From Ostrinia nubilalis (Eukaryota; Arthropoda; Insecta; Lepidoptera; Crambidae): 64,000 nt of DNA. Made by a program: the position numbers and the translations under genes. Positions 11,336-21,183 of the stretch are shown here, in pieces. The stretch's first letter is position 1. The number at the start of each line of letters is the position of its first letter. The notes under the pieces were generated by a model that was not told where the DNA came from, ran no database searches, and saw only the letters and a list, made by a program, of their open reading frames with translations. The stretch is taken from assembly GCF_963855985.1 (NCBI RefSeq), contig NC_087118.1, forward strand, positions 9,003,501 through 9,067,500, given 5' to 3'.

Positions 11336-13048
11336 TCAGTTTCCATCAGGTCAGATGAATGGCAAGAGATTCCTCGTTGTGGATAAAAAATGATCTGTTC
11401 AGTTATTGTCTTTAAATGTGTTCTACGTAACGTCAACTTAGAGAATTGCAAACATTAGTTACGTAGTCCTAAGAAAGTCAAAAACATGTAACGGAGTCTC
11501 CGACTTACCACTTTAGTGGAGCGATTACAGAAAATAATGGCCTATTAAGTACATGTTTTTTTGTGTTATTATGAAAGTTCAGAAAACTGTGCAGTTTTTA
11601 AAATTATTTTGGACCTATGGAATTTCTTTTTTTTTTTTAACTTTTAAGTTGAAAATTTTAGGATGTTCCGCTAAAAGCATATTTTTTTATGTTTCTAGCA
11701 AAAATTTTGTATCTTGCATCAAAGATAGGAAGTTGATCATTTTTTTCAAAAATCTGCAATTAATAGGGAATCTGTCAAAAAAAAGAAATCTGAGAAAAGT
11801 CGACCCAAAAAAAAGATAAAAAAATTTAAAGCCTACTGGGTCATACAATTTGAAAAAATCACAAAATTAACGATAACTTCTAAACTATGAAAAATCGTAG
11901 AACATACATGGGGGTGAAATCGATAGGTCTAGTCCTCACCTATCACCTGCCTTCGGCTTGACACCTTACAAGAAACACCCTGTATTTATTTTGTGCCTAC
12001 ATTGCTTTTGGGATTTATAGCTTATAACTTTAGTTACTTACTTTAATTATTTTGTTTTTTCATTCAAGACAAACACAGTTTTAGTTTTAATTTTAGTGTT
12101 TATTTATTTGTACTCATAATAAGTAAGTACATAATGTATTGTAAAGTACCTACCCAGATATTTTGTTACATAATGCTGACTAAAATCTTTAATTATTGTT
12201 TATGTACTTAGGTAACAAATTGCTTTTGTGCCACTATGGACATATAACTTTTATTTCTTGTTACCTAGTACACATTATTTTGTATTAATTACATAATGTT
12301 AGCATAATATTATAACTTTTATTTGGAATTAATTAATTTAATTTGGCTAAATTTTGATAACTTAAGGCAGATATTCCTATTAGTATTTAGGCATTATACT
12401 GCAGTGTATCTTAATGTTTGGTACTTAATGTCATAATGTTATTATATTACTGGCTAGTGAGTTGTTTGTGGGTACACTTACTAACTTGTTGATGTTTATA
12501 CGGGAATAACTTAATTGATTATTATTTAGGTTTTGATAACAATTAAAAGTTATTAATTTTAGTAAAGTGCCATTTTCTTAAATTTGTATAAATTAATTAT
12601 TAATTTTCATTTAACTTTTGGAAAATATTTTTGCCACTTAGTTTTTTTTTCAAAAATAATTTTATTAGGCTACCTTCTTTAAGGAAGTTTTTTTTTAAAT
12701 TATAGTTATGCCAAGGTTCTCAGTCGTAGGACTTAGGATTTTTTTTTTCTGGGTAGGTAGGTACTTTACTTTGGTAACTAACTTATGAGTTTAGAATTTT
12801 TTTGGACACAATCGTATTGTGTAATGTTTTCCTGTTGGTATTTTATTAACGGTAGATTCTTTTATAGCAAAATTTTTTTATGGACAATCGAGTTGTCGGG
12901 TATCTGCTACAGTTTTGCCTCGGTGCTTTATTCTGTAACTTATAGTTCAGAAATTGTTTTCCAGAGATTTTATCTCCGTGTTTTTGTTTTGTTTTGTTTG
13001 AGTGCTATGTATCTCCTATATACATGCCTCGTTTGTTTTGTCTTTTCC

Positions 13049-13084
13049 AGGGATGACATCATGTGCTTTTATGCACTATTCCCT
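13049..13084 (+). promoter_or_regulatory. conserved stem-loop 1 in internal regions
   Basis: AGGGATGACATC...GTGC...GCAC...TCCCT can fold with AGGGA/TCCCT and GTGC/GCAC pairing. It is preserved in all seven internal regions. A role in RNA packaging or dimerisation is possible but inferred. Confidence 0.4.
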
Positions 13085-13173
13085 GTGTTTTGTGTTTTGT
13101 TGCGATGACGTCCAATTTATATTGTGGCCAGCGACATTTTTGTTCTGTGGTTTTTAACCCAGACATTTTTTCT

Positions 13174-13207
13174 AGGGATGACATGTGTTGAAATATACAC
13201 TTTCCCT
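13174..13207 (+). promoter_or_regulatory. conserved stem-loop 2 in internal regions
   Basis: A second AGGGATGACAT motif about 125 bases downstream folds with a following TCCCT, its inner stem being GTGT/ACAC instead of GTGC/GCAC. Both copies follow a pyrimidine run and AG. The inner pairs change together relative to stem-loop 1, which favours an RNA structure. Confidence 0.4.
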
Positions 13208-13718
13208 AGGGCCCACTGGATGGCTATTCCAGAAAATATGTTCGTAATGGCCGAAATAGCCTTACAACGTTACTGGGGATTCGAGTACCACTGGTTCACA
13301 GTTGGGACTCTGCGGGGAATTTTGAATGCAGGTGGCAAGCAGTATAATTTGAAACTGATGCTTACAGGTATGAAAGAGAGGTATGAAAGATGACTGTATG
13401 TTAGTGTTGGGTTTCATTTATGCTCGGACAGCAGAGATTGTTTTAGGTTTGAAGAACATCAGTCCTGGTAGTTGGTTTTCATCTGGTTTGTTTTGCTTAG
13501 TGAAAAGTCAGTTTGTTTTTGTTCCTGTTATGTCAGCATACCCTACAACTCGTTGTTTGTTTTCTAGATTTTTTTTTTCAGTTGAAGTTTCTGCTGGAAC
13601 CCTTTTTTCTTTTGAGGTCTTTCTGCGTTTAGACACATTTTTCTTTCTTTTTCAGTTTGTAGTTCGCTGAGGGCAGCTCAGATTCTTTCTCCGTGCGAAT
13701 GTCTAGGGGGGAGGGTAT

Positions 13719-15230
13719 TGTAGCGTTGCAGTTTTGGCTGTTTTTCACAAATTGTTTTTCTTACTCGATGTTTGGATTTAGGATACCACTAGCGACATCT
13801 ATTGGCGTGATTTAGAATTAATTTGCAATAGATGGCGCTTTTTGCTCAGTCAATTCAAATATATTTTATTGAAACATTTCCTAATGTTTTTGTTTTGATT
13901 ATTCTATTTTTAATAGAATATTTTCAGTGTTCAGGAGATTGTTTTCATCATGGTTTTTATTAGTATTTGCTTTTTATCTAAGCGGCGAAACGAAACGTTT
14001 CGCGATGTCAATGCGAGTCATTGTCACTGTCAGTTGAGCTGTCAAATCACTTTGGAATTTTGGTCGATCGTGCGCAACCGCAATTTTATTATTTTCGGGG
14101 ATGTAATCCCCTGTGTTTCAAATCGTGTGTTGCAGAATGCATCCACGATAATTTCTTAATATAATTTAAAATAATCACACATGAGGTAAGTTCCCGTCGG
14201 AGAATTTATTTATTTTTCGTGATTGATATTTTTCGTATTCCAGTACGTGGTATTTCATGTGATCGTTTCTTTCAGAAATTCCCTAAATCCTATTCGGATG
14301 AGGGTATTGGGTTGCTGAGGGCTGCGAGCGAAGCTCAAATTAGAGAACAGCCTTCGTAAGTATTTCTTTCCCATTGCGGGTTTTTTCATAACCTAATGCC
14401 ACGTTCCACATGTGATGCTGACACTGGTATTTTTCGTTACAGATGCGGGATTTCATATTTTACATTATTTTATAGACATTTCATATTTCATATTTCACAA
14501 TTTTATAATTTAAACATAATATTTTGATGATATTTCATATATTTTAATTTCTCTTCATTTCGTATGAAATATTTGTCCTTTCTAAACTGCTGATCTCTTC
14601 GCATTTCCTCCTTGTCATCAAACCTCTGTCTCTGCAAGAGTTTGAACGCTTACCTGTCGAAGAGATGCAAGAGCTTCATCTGGCACTGCGCGCTTGAGGC
14701 CGTGGAGGACGCTGCTTGTAGCCTAAAAGTGTGCGAGACCCGTTGGACCCCGGAAGAAGAGAGGAACGTTCAGGGTAACGGCTTATAACCGCATGGCTTC
14801 CAAGGTACCCACTTTTTCCATCCTTCAAGTAGGAGTCTTTCCGACCTGACTTCGCGCAGTTATCTTAACTAGTAGAGTCTTTTAATATTTAGGCTGAGTT
14901 TTAAGAAATTTGTAGTGGCAATAATATTCACCAAACCGAACCTAATTAACGACCCTGAATCCCTTGAGATTGGCACTATCTATTACAGTAGTTATAATAT
15001 CGTAATTGTCAACTGTATTCAAGCTTACGAGACAAAATAAATTGTGTCAATTGAGAGGGAGCTGTTTTATTTACATTTTCTAATTTCACACAAGGAACGG
15101 TAACTCTTATAAATTTCTGCAAGCCGGACAACCTCTTTTTCACGTGCAGACAATTCACCATCTTCTTCGTCTGCACCGGTGGCGGTTCAATTCCAGTCAC
15201 CAAGCCGCCAGGAAAAAATCCTTTCTTGCA
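13719..15230 (+). repeat. array LTR2
   Basis: Complete LTR (TG...CA), 1512 bp, one T shorter in a homopolymer near 13910. It carries G at 14426, shared only with LTR6. Confidence 0.9.
14184..14464 (+). promoter_or_regulatory. splice-like signals and coding-like stretch inside the LTR
   Basis: Representative copy (all LTRs have it; LTR1 split). Donor ATGAG/GTAAGT at about 14182-14190 is followed by acceptors ending TTCCAG and TTTCAG at about 14243 and 14275. Then comes an open, polar stretch reading SYSDEGIGLLRAASEAQ, a second donor CCTTC/GTAAGT at about 14355, and an acceptor CGTTACAG at about 14442. Signals are seen directly; that they are used, or that the stretch derives from a captured exon, is inference. 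Confidence 0.35.
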
Positions 15231-15231
15231 G

Positions 15232-15240
15232 TGGCGCCCA
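15232..15240 (+). promoter_or_regulatory. putative primer-binding site (array element)
   Basis: TGGCGCCCA one base after the LTR end matches the 3' end of an insect tRNA-Lys (complement TGGGCGCCA). The match stops after nine bases, so primer identity is tentative. The same site follows each LTR except the last, where flanking DNA begins. Confidence 0.6.
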
Positions 15241-17332
15241 TCTTTTGATGTTTATTATTGCCATATTTTTTTATGAAGTTTATGGGTGGAAAGCCAATAA
15301 TAGAAGCAACATTGTGTGCTGACTATCCGCTCATACACTTCTATTTTATTGTTTAATAATTTTTATTAGGGAATCTCTCATGTGTGTGCTGTTGTTTGTC
15401 TTGTTATTTTTTGTAATTTATTTGTGATGCCCACATAATTTTTTTTAGGTTGTCAACTTTTTCATAATATTATGTTAACCATTATAACAGAGCGTACTAC
15501 TCTATATGAGGTTAGTTTACATGATGTTAGGTTACATATTTTTTGTGTTGCAACTCTTATTTTGTATATTATGTTGGGACAAGTAAGTAACATTTTTTTT
15601 TGTTAGGTTATATTTATTTTGTGCCTACATTGCTTTTGGGCTTTATAGCTTATAACTTTAGTTACTTACTTTAATTATTTTGTTTTTTCATACAAGACAA
15701 ACACAGTTTTAGTTTTAATTTTAGTGTTTATTTATTTGTACTCATAATAAGTAAGTACATAATGTATTGTAAAGTACCTACCCAGATATTTTGTTACATA
15801 ATGCTGACTAAAATCTTTAATTATTGTTTATGTACTTAGGTAACAAATTGCTTTTGTGCCACTATGGACATATAACTTTTATTTCTTGTTACCTAGTACA
15901 CATTATTTTGTATTAATTACATAATGTTAGCATAATATTATAACTTTTATTTGGAATTAATTAATTTAATTTGGCTAAATTTTGATAACTTAAGGCAGAT
16001 ATTCCTATTAGTATTTAGGCATTATACTGCAGTGTATCTTAATGTTTGGTACTTAATGTCATAATGTTATTATATTACTGGCTAGTGAGTTGTTTGTGGG
16101 TACACTTACTAACTTGTTGATGTTTATACGGGAATAACTTAATTGATTATTATTTAGGTTTTGATAACAATTAAAAGTTATTAATTTTAGTAAAGTGCCA
16201 TTTTCTTAAATTTGTATAAATTAATTATTAATTTTCATTTAACTTTTGGAAAATATTTTTGCCACTTAGTTTTTTTTTCAAAAATAATTTTATTAGGCTA
16301 CCTTCTTTAAGGAAGTTTTTTTTTAAATTATAGTTATGCCAAGGTTCTCAGTCGTAGGACTTAGGATTTTTTTTTTCTGGGTAGGTAGGTACTTTACTTT
16401 GGTAACTAACTTATGAGTTTAGAATTTTTTTGGACACAATCGTATTGTGTAATGTTTTCCTGTTGGTATTTTATTAACGGTAGATTCTTTTATAGCAAAA
16501 TTTTTTTATGGACAATCGAGTTGTCGGGTATCTGCTACAGTTTTGCCTCGGTGCTTTATTCTGTAACTTATAGTTCAGAAATTGTTTTCCAGAGATTTTA
16601 TCTCCGTGTTTTTGTTTTGTTTTGTTTGAGTGCTATGTATCTCCTATATACATGCCTCGTTTGTTTTGTCTTTTCCAGGGATGACATCATGTGCTTTTAT
16701 GCACTATTCCCTGTGTTTTGTGTTTTGTTGCGATGACGTCCAATTTATATTGTGGCCAGCGACATTTTTGTTCTGTGGTTTTTAACCCAGACATTTTTTC
16801 TAGGGATGACATGTGTTGAAATATACACTTTCCCTAGGGCCCACTGGATGGCTATTCCAGAAAATATGTTCGTAATGGCCGAAATAGCCTTACAACGTTA
16901 CTGGGGATTCGAGTACCACTGGTTCACAGTTGGGACTCTGCGGGGAATTTTGAATGCAGGTGGCAAGCAGTATAATTTGAAACTGATGCTTACAGGTATG
17001 AAAGAGAGGTATGAAAGATGACTGTATGTTAGTGTTGGGTTTCATTTATGCTCGGACAGCAGAGATTGTTTTAGGTTTGAAGAACATCAGTCCTGGTAGT
17101 TGGTTTTCATCTGGTTTGTTTTGCTTAGTGAAAAGTCAGTTTGTTTTTGTTCCTGTTATGTCAGCATACCCTACAACTCGTTGTTTGTTTTCTAGATTTT
17201 TTTTTTCAGTTGAAGTTTCTGCTGGAACCCTTTTTTCTTTTGAGGTCTTTCTGCGTTTAGACACATTTTTTTTTCTTTTTCAGTTTGTAGTTCGCTGAGG
17301 GCAGCTCAGATTCTTTCTCCGTGCGAATGTCT

Positions 17333-17343
17333 AGGGGGGAGGG
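17333..17343 (+). promoter_or_regulatory. polypurine tract (array element)
   Basis: AGGGGGGAGGG followed by TAT lies directly before LTR3 and is identical before LTR2 to LTR8. It is the plus-strand priming site expected just upstream of a 3' LTR and fixes the element's orientation. Confidence 0.8.
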
Positions 17344-17573
17344 TATTGTAGCGTTGCAGTTTTGGCTGTTTTTCACAAATTGTTTTTCTTACTCGATGTT
17401 TGGATTTAGGATACCACTAGCGACATCTATTGGCGTGATTTAGAATTAATTTGCAATAGATGGCGCTTTTTGCTCAGTCAATTCAAATATATTTTATTGA
17501 AACATTTCCTAATGTTTTTGTTTTGATTATTCTATTTTTTAATAGAATATTTTCAGTGTTCAGGAGATTGTTT

Positions 17574-17695
17574 TGTAAACGTTTGTGAGGCACGTACAAT
17601 GAAACACAGGGCTGAGCAATGACTGATTTAATTCTATAAGATGCGGGTGAAAGCACATAATAAAATATTGACATTAGTTATCAAACTACCTGACA
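17574..17695 (-). repeat. gypsy 3' LTR (122 bp)
   Basis: Read on the minus strand it starts TGTCAGG and ends TTTACA. Identical to the 5' LTR at 22676-22797. An ATCAGTCATT initiator-like motif lies within it. Confidence 0.95.
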
Positions 17696-17705
17696 TCATC
17701 CTTCC
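17696..17705 (-). promoter_or_regulatory. gypsy polypurine tract
   Basis: GGAAGGATGA on the minus strand abuts the 3' LTR, as expected for the plus-strand primer. One pyrimidine interrupts it. Confidence 0.6.
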
Positions 17706-18546
17706 AAGGAAACATAATTATTGATGTTTTTTACTAGTACCTATTAAGCATGCAATATCTTTTATATTTAGCTTATGACATTTCTTTGTTTAATTATTAC
17801 TAAAAATAATTAACTCATGCAATATAAATAATAATTAAAATTATGAGTATTTGATTGTATTCATAATAAATACAATGTATTATAGACGTAAAATAGATTA
17901 AATATAATAATAATAAGTTGATCTTACTTAAGGCCTATAATAGGTATCTAATTAGGTATCTACCTGCACTATCATTAGATTATATTAAATTACAGTGTAT
18001 TTTCAGTATTCTCAATTTTTCAAACAATTAAGTTTAACCTACAGTATGTATACAAATTCAATTAGCTATATTTGATAATTTTATAACATACTTAAATTAC
18101 CACATCATAATCCTCAACAAGTTTTACACACCTTTAATAAAGTTGGATAAATATTTTAGTATTAATATATTAATTAAATCCTTTTAACATTAAATCAGAT
18201 GGTGCGTTATATGTTAAGTTTAAATAGACATTTTCTTATATTTATTATAACCAATACAATTCACGATATTTAATTATCAAATGTGTAAATATTAAAATTA
18301 GTTAAATACATTATTGAAGATTAAAAATTTCTATGAAATTATAATATTAAACATTGAAATAGGCATTTTATTATATTTATTATAACCAAAACTATTCACG
18401 ACATTTGATTATCAAATGTGTGAACTGTAAATATTAAGATTAGTTAAATACATTATTAAAATTAAAAATGTCTATGAAATTATAATATTAAACATTTGTC
18501 TGTTTAGTTTAAATTACACAGATGCAGATTGAAGTCTTGTTTCACA
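17706..18546 (-). other. gypsy AT-rich 3' non-coding region
   Basis: About 840 very AT-rich bases between the pol stop and the polypurine tract, with no env or other frame. It contains the duplicated block described separately. Confidence 0.8.
18226..18495 (-). repeat. two imperfect about 135-bp direct repeats in the gypsy 3' region
   Basis: Blocks of about 18226-18358 and 18359-18495 share TATTTATTATAACCAA, TATCAAATGTGT, TTAGTTAAATACATTATT and TATGAAATTATAATATTAAA in the same order. Indels and about a tenth of the bases differ, so the duplication predates this insertion. Confidence 0.85.
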
Positions 18547-21183
18547 TCAGGATCCCAATTTATTCGGTGGCCTCACTGTCCTGCCGAAACGAGTAACATA
18601 TTGATTAGGCACATTTCTATTATCTGCATTACGTTGCGGTTCGGAGGAACAGGTGACTGCAATGTCGTCATAATCAAAGTTACATGTTTTGTTTTGTATC
18701 GCGGTCTCTTGATCCCGCGTGTCTAAACGGATGTGTCTACGGTTTCTTTTAGTAGTGCGTCCATTTGAATATTTTATTTCATATGAACGATCGCCTAATA
18801 TGCGTGATATTGTTCCTGAAACCCACACATTTTTTATTACATTTAGAAATTTAACTTTTTGCCCAACAGATAACTTCGACAATTTTCTAAAACTTTTATC
18901 ATAATACAGCTTTTGGTTAGATTGTCGTTTTAATAGATTATTTTTTACATTTCTTTGTATTTTAGGTTTTAGTAACTTGTTACTGAGTGGAATGATGCCG
19001 CGTAACTTCCTACTTTGTAGTAACTCTGCAGGAGAAGCCAAGTCTGTACTCAATGGAGTGTTTAAGCACTCCAACAAAGCAAGGCGGTAGTCGGTACCAT
19101 CCTCAATACTCTTAATCATAATATTTTTTACTGTTTGTATGGTCCGCTCAATCTGTCCATTGGACTGCGGATAATATGGAGAAGAGGTTATGTGACGGAA
19201 CTGCCAAGTTTTTGCAAATTCTTTAAATTTAAAACATGAAAATTGAGGACCACAATCAGACATTACTATGTTAGGTATACCCTGACGACTAAATATATTT
19301 TTCAACGACTTTACGACTGTTTCAGCTGTAGTAGACTGCAGTTCAACTATTTCAAAATATTTGCTGTAATAATCTACCAGTAATAAATAATCCAGGCCTT
19401 TTAGTTGAAATAAGTCAACGCCTACCTTAGCCCAAGGCCTATCGGGAATTTCATGCGACTGTAATTCTTCCTTTTGATTATTTTTTCTATGCGACAGGCA
19501 CACGTCACAATTTGATATGAGATTAATTAAATCTTTATTGATATGCGGCCAGAACACTGATTCCCTAGCTCTTAGCTTACATTTGTCTAAACCCATATGT
19601 CCTAAATGTATTTTATTTAGCATTTCTTTCCGCAACGACCTTGGAATAACGACCCGGTCGTCCTTCCAGATTAAACCGTAAGCTGTTGAAAGACTTTCTT
19701 TATATGTACAATAAGGTCTAACTACCTCAACTACCTTGTTGTTTTCTATGGGCCAGCCATGCAATATATACTTTTTTAACTGAACAAGTTCATCATCAAT
19801 TTCCGTATATTTTTGAATGTTTATAAATTGCTCATCCGAGATATATTGTGACGTAACGCGGGCCGCGTGCTGGACCACTGCGCATACTTCATCAAGCTCG
19901 CGACTCGAGCTCGTACCATCGCCGCGTGCGGCGGCCGACTGACTCATCACCGCGCACGGCTCATAGGCACGAGATAATGCATCTGCTATGTATAGATGTT
20001 TGCCTGGCTTGTATATTAATCTAAACGAATAGCGTTGTAATCGCAGCAACATTTTTTGTAAGCGTAAGGGTGCATCTACAATTGGCTTTTTAAATATGCT
20101 TATTAGAGGTTTGTGATCCGTTTCAATGGTAACATCCTCGCGACCATATATGTAAGGATTAAAACGTTCGCAGGCAAACAGACAGGCGTATAACTCCTTT
20201 TCTATTTGTGCGTATCTTTGCTCCGTAGTAGTTAACGATTTCGAGGCGTAACACACTGGTAAATTATTTTGCATTAAACACGCACCTAATCCTGTTTTGC
20301 TGGCGTCCACTGACAGTACTATTGGTGTTTTCAAACAGTAATACTGAAGCACGGGCCGTGTTATTAGACATGCCTTTAAATCCTGCACACATTTCTCATG
20401 TCTTTCATCCCAGTGCCATTCTGTCTCTTTCCTAAGTAATTCTCTTAGAGGCAATGTTTTATCCGATAAGTTAGGTATAAATGAACCTACATATGTTACT
20501 AAGCCTAACAGTCTCTCAACATCTTTTTTATTTTTAGGTATTGGCATATTTGTGATTGCTGTAAGATGTGAATCTTCAGGATATAATCCGTTCTTAGAAA
20601 TTCTATGTCCTAGATATTTTATTTCTTCCAACCCGAATTTACATTTATCTTTGTTTAGTTTTAAATTAATTTTCCGACATCGTTCTAGAACTTGCTTTAA
20701 TCGTTCATCGTGCTGGGCCCTAGTATTGCCATATACCAACAAATCGTCTATATACATACATACACCTTCTAAATCATCGAAATTTTCGACCATTTTTTTA
20801 TGAAATACTTCTGAGGCTGAGCAGATACCATAGGGCATTCTTAGAAATTTGTACCTACCAAATGGCGTGTTAAAAGTACACAGTGAACTGCTATTATCTA
20901 AAGCTACCTGCCAGAACCCTGCACTTGCATCCAGTGTGCTGAAGTATTTGGCACCAGATAACTTACTTAAGATTTCATCAAGTGTGGGCAATCTAAAGTG
21001 TTCGCGTTTGATAGCATTATTTAATTCTTTGGGGTCTAGGCATATTCTCAAATCACCATTTGCCTTTTTTACTACGGTTATACTACTCACCCATTCCGAC
21101 GGGCCTTCTACTTTCGCAATAATATTTTGAGCTTCCATTTCTAACAACTTTTTCTTAACATCATCCCTTATTGCAAATGGTAA
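18547..21183 (-). CDS. pol: gypsy Pol: reverse transcriptase, RNase H, integrase
   Basis: The frame continues the Gag-protease frame after one TAG at 21184-21186 and runs open to 18547. It holds 878 codons, of which 866 follow the first methionine at 21147; residue numbers below count from that methionine. Reverse transcriptase carries YIDD at 132-135. RNase H has D281, E318, D344 and D389. The integrase zinc finger is H514, H517, C547, C550 and the catalytic triad is D578, D631, E667. A basic C-terminal domain with a chromo/GPY-like barrel pattern follows. It makes cDNA from the element's RNA and inserts it in the nucleus. All catalytic residues are present. Independent initiation would start inside the RT N-terminus and is unlikely; readthrough or a nonsense mutation is the better reading. 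Confidence 0.92.
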   Translation of the reverse strand, partial: LPFAIRDDVKKKLLEMEAQNIIAKVEGPSEWVSSITVVKKANGDLRICLDPKELNNAIKREHFRLPTLDEILSKLSGAKYFSTLDASAGFWQVALDNSSSLCTFNTPFGRYKFLRMPYGICSASEVFHKKMVENFDDLEGVCMYIDDLLVYGNTRAQHDERLKQVLERCRKINLKLNKDKCKFGLEEIKYLGHRISKNGLYPEDSHLTAITNMPIPKNKKDVERLLGLVTYVGSFIPNLSDKTLPLRELLRKETEWHWDERHEKCVQDLKACLITRPVLQYYCLKTPIVLSVDASKTGLGACLMQNNLPVCYASKSLTTTEQRYAQIEKELYACLFACERFNPYIYGREDVTIETDHKPLISIFKKPIVDAPLRLQKMLLRLQRYSFRLIYKPGKHLYIADALSRAYEPCAVMSQSAAARGDGTSSSRELDEVCAVVQHAARVTSQYISDEQFINIQKYTEIDDELVQLKKYILHGWPIENNKVVEVVRPYCTYKESLSTAYGLIWKDDRVVIPRSLRKEMLNKIHLGHMGLDKCKLRARESVFWPHINKDLINLISNCDVCLSHRKNNQKEELQSHEIPDRPWAKVGVDLFQLKGLDYLLLVDYYSKYFEIVELQSTTAETVVKSLKNIFSRQGIPNIVMSDCGPQFSCFKFKEFAKTWQFRHITSSPYYPQSNGQIERTIQTVKNIMIKSIEDGTDYRLALLECLNTPLSTDLASPAELLQSRKLRGIIPLSNKLLKPKIQRNVKNNLLKRQSNQKLYYDKSFRKLSKLSVGQKVKFLNVIKNVWVSGTISRILGDRSYEIKYSNGRTTKRNRRHIRLDTRDQETAIQNKTCNFDYDDIAVTCSSEPQRNADNRNVPNQYVTRFGRTVRPPNKLGS

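Larger units (their letters stand above)
10300..11982. mobile_element. mariner-type foldback element, TSD TA
   Basis: Begins CAGGGTGTTTCTTGTAAGG and ends with its inverted form. TA is duplicated (10298-10299, 11983-11984); the intact array units read GGTTATATTTATTTT here. The arms are inverted copies of roughly 620 bp (left end to about 10925; right about 11345 to the end). The middle holds a transposase C-terminal remnant, a (CA)n run and a tRNA-like segment. Terminal sequence, TA target and the coding remnant together place it with Tc1/mariner. A second copy starts at 62897. Confidence 0.88.
9919..13718 (+). mobile_element. array internal region 1 (interrupted)
   Basis: Internal region between LTR1 and LTR2, 2115 bp after removing the foldback at 10300-11982 and one TA. 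It differs from the other internals at several private sites (for example GGGATTTAT at about 12009 where others have GGGCTTTAT, and CATTCAAG at about 12061 where others have CATACAAG), making it the most diverged unit. No gag or pol. Confidence 0.85.
15231..17346 (+). mobile_element. array internal region 2
   Basis: 2116 bp between LTR2 and LTR3, without gag or pol; representative of all the internals. Three small frames (107, 89 and 95 codons at 16413-17298) recur in every unit but have no recognisable domain, are rich in F, C and V from T-rich DNA, and are unlikely to be genes. Confidence 0.88.

Noticed and set aside
12785..13670. Small frames of 107, 89 and 95 codons repeated in every internal region, and 69/68/64-codon frames in every LTR
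   Set aside because: They recur because the DNA repeats. No domain, codon pattern or start context supports them, and composition follows the T-rich DNA.
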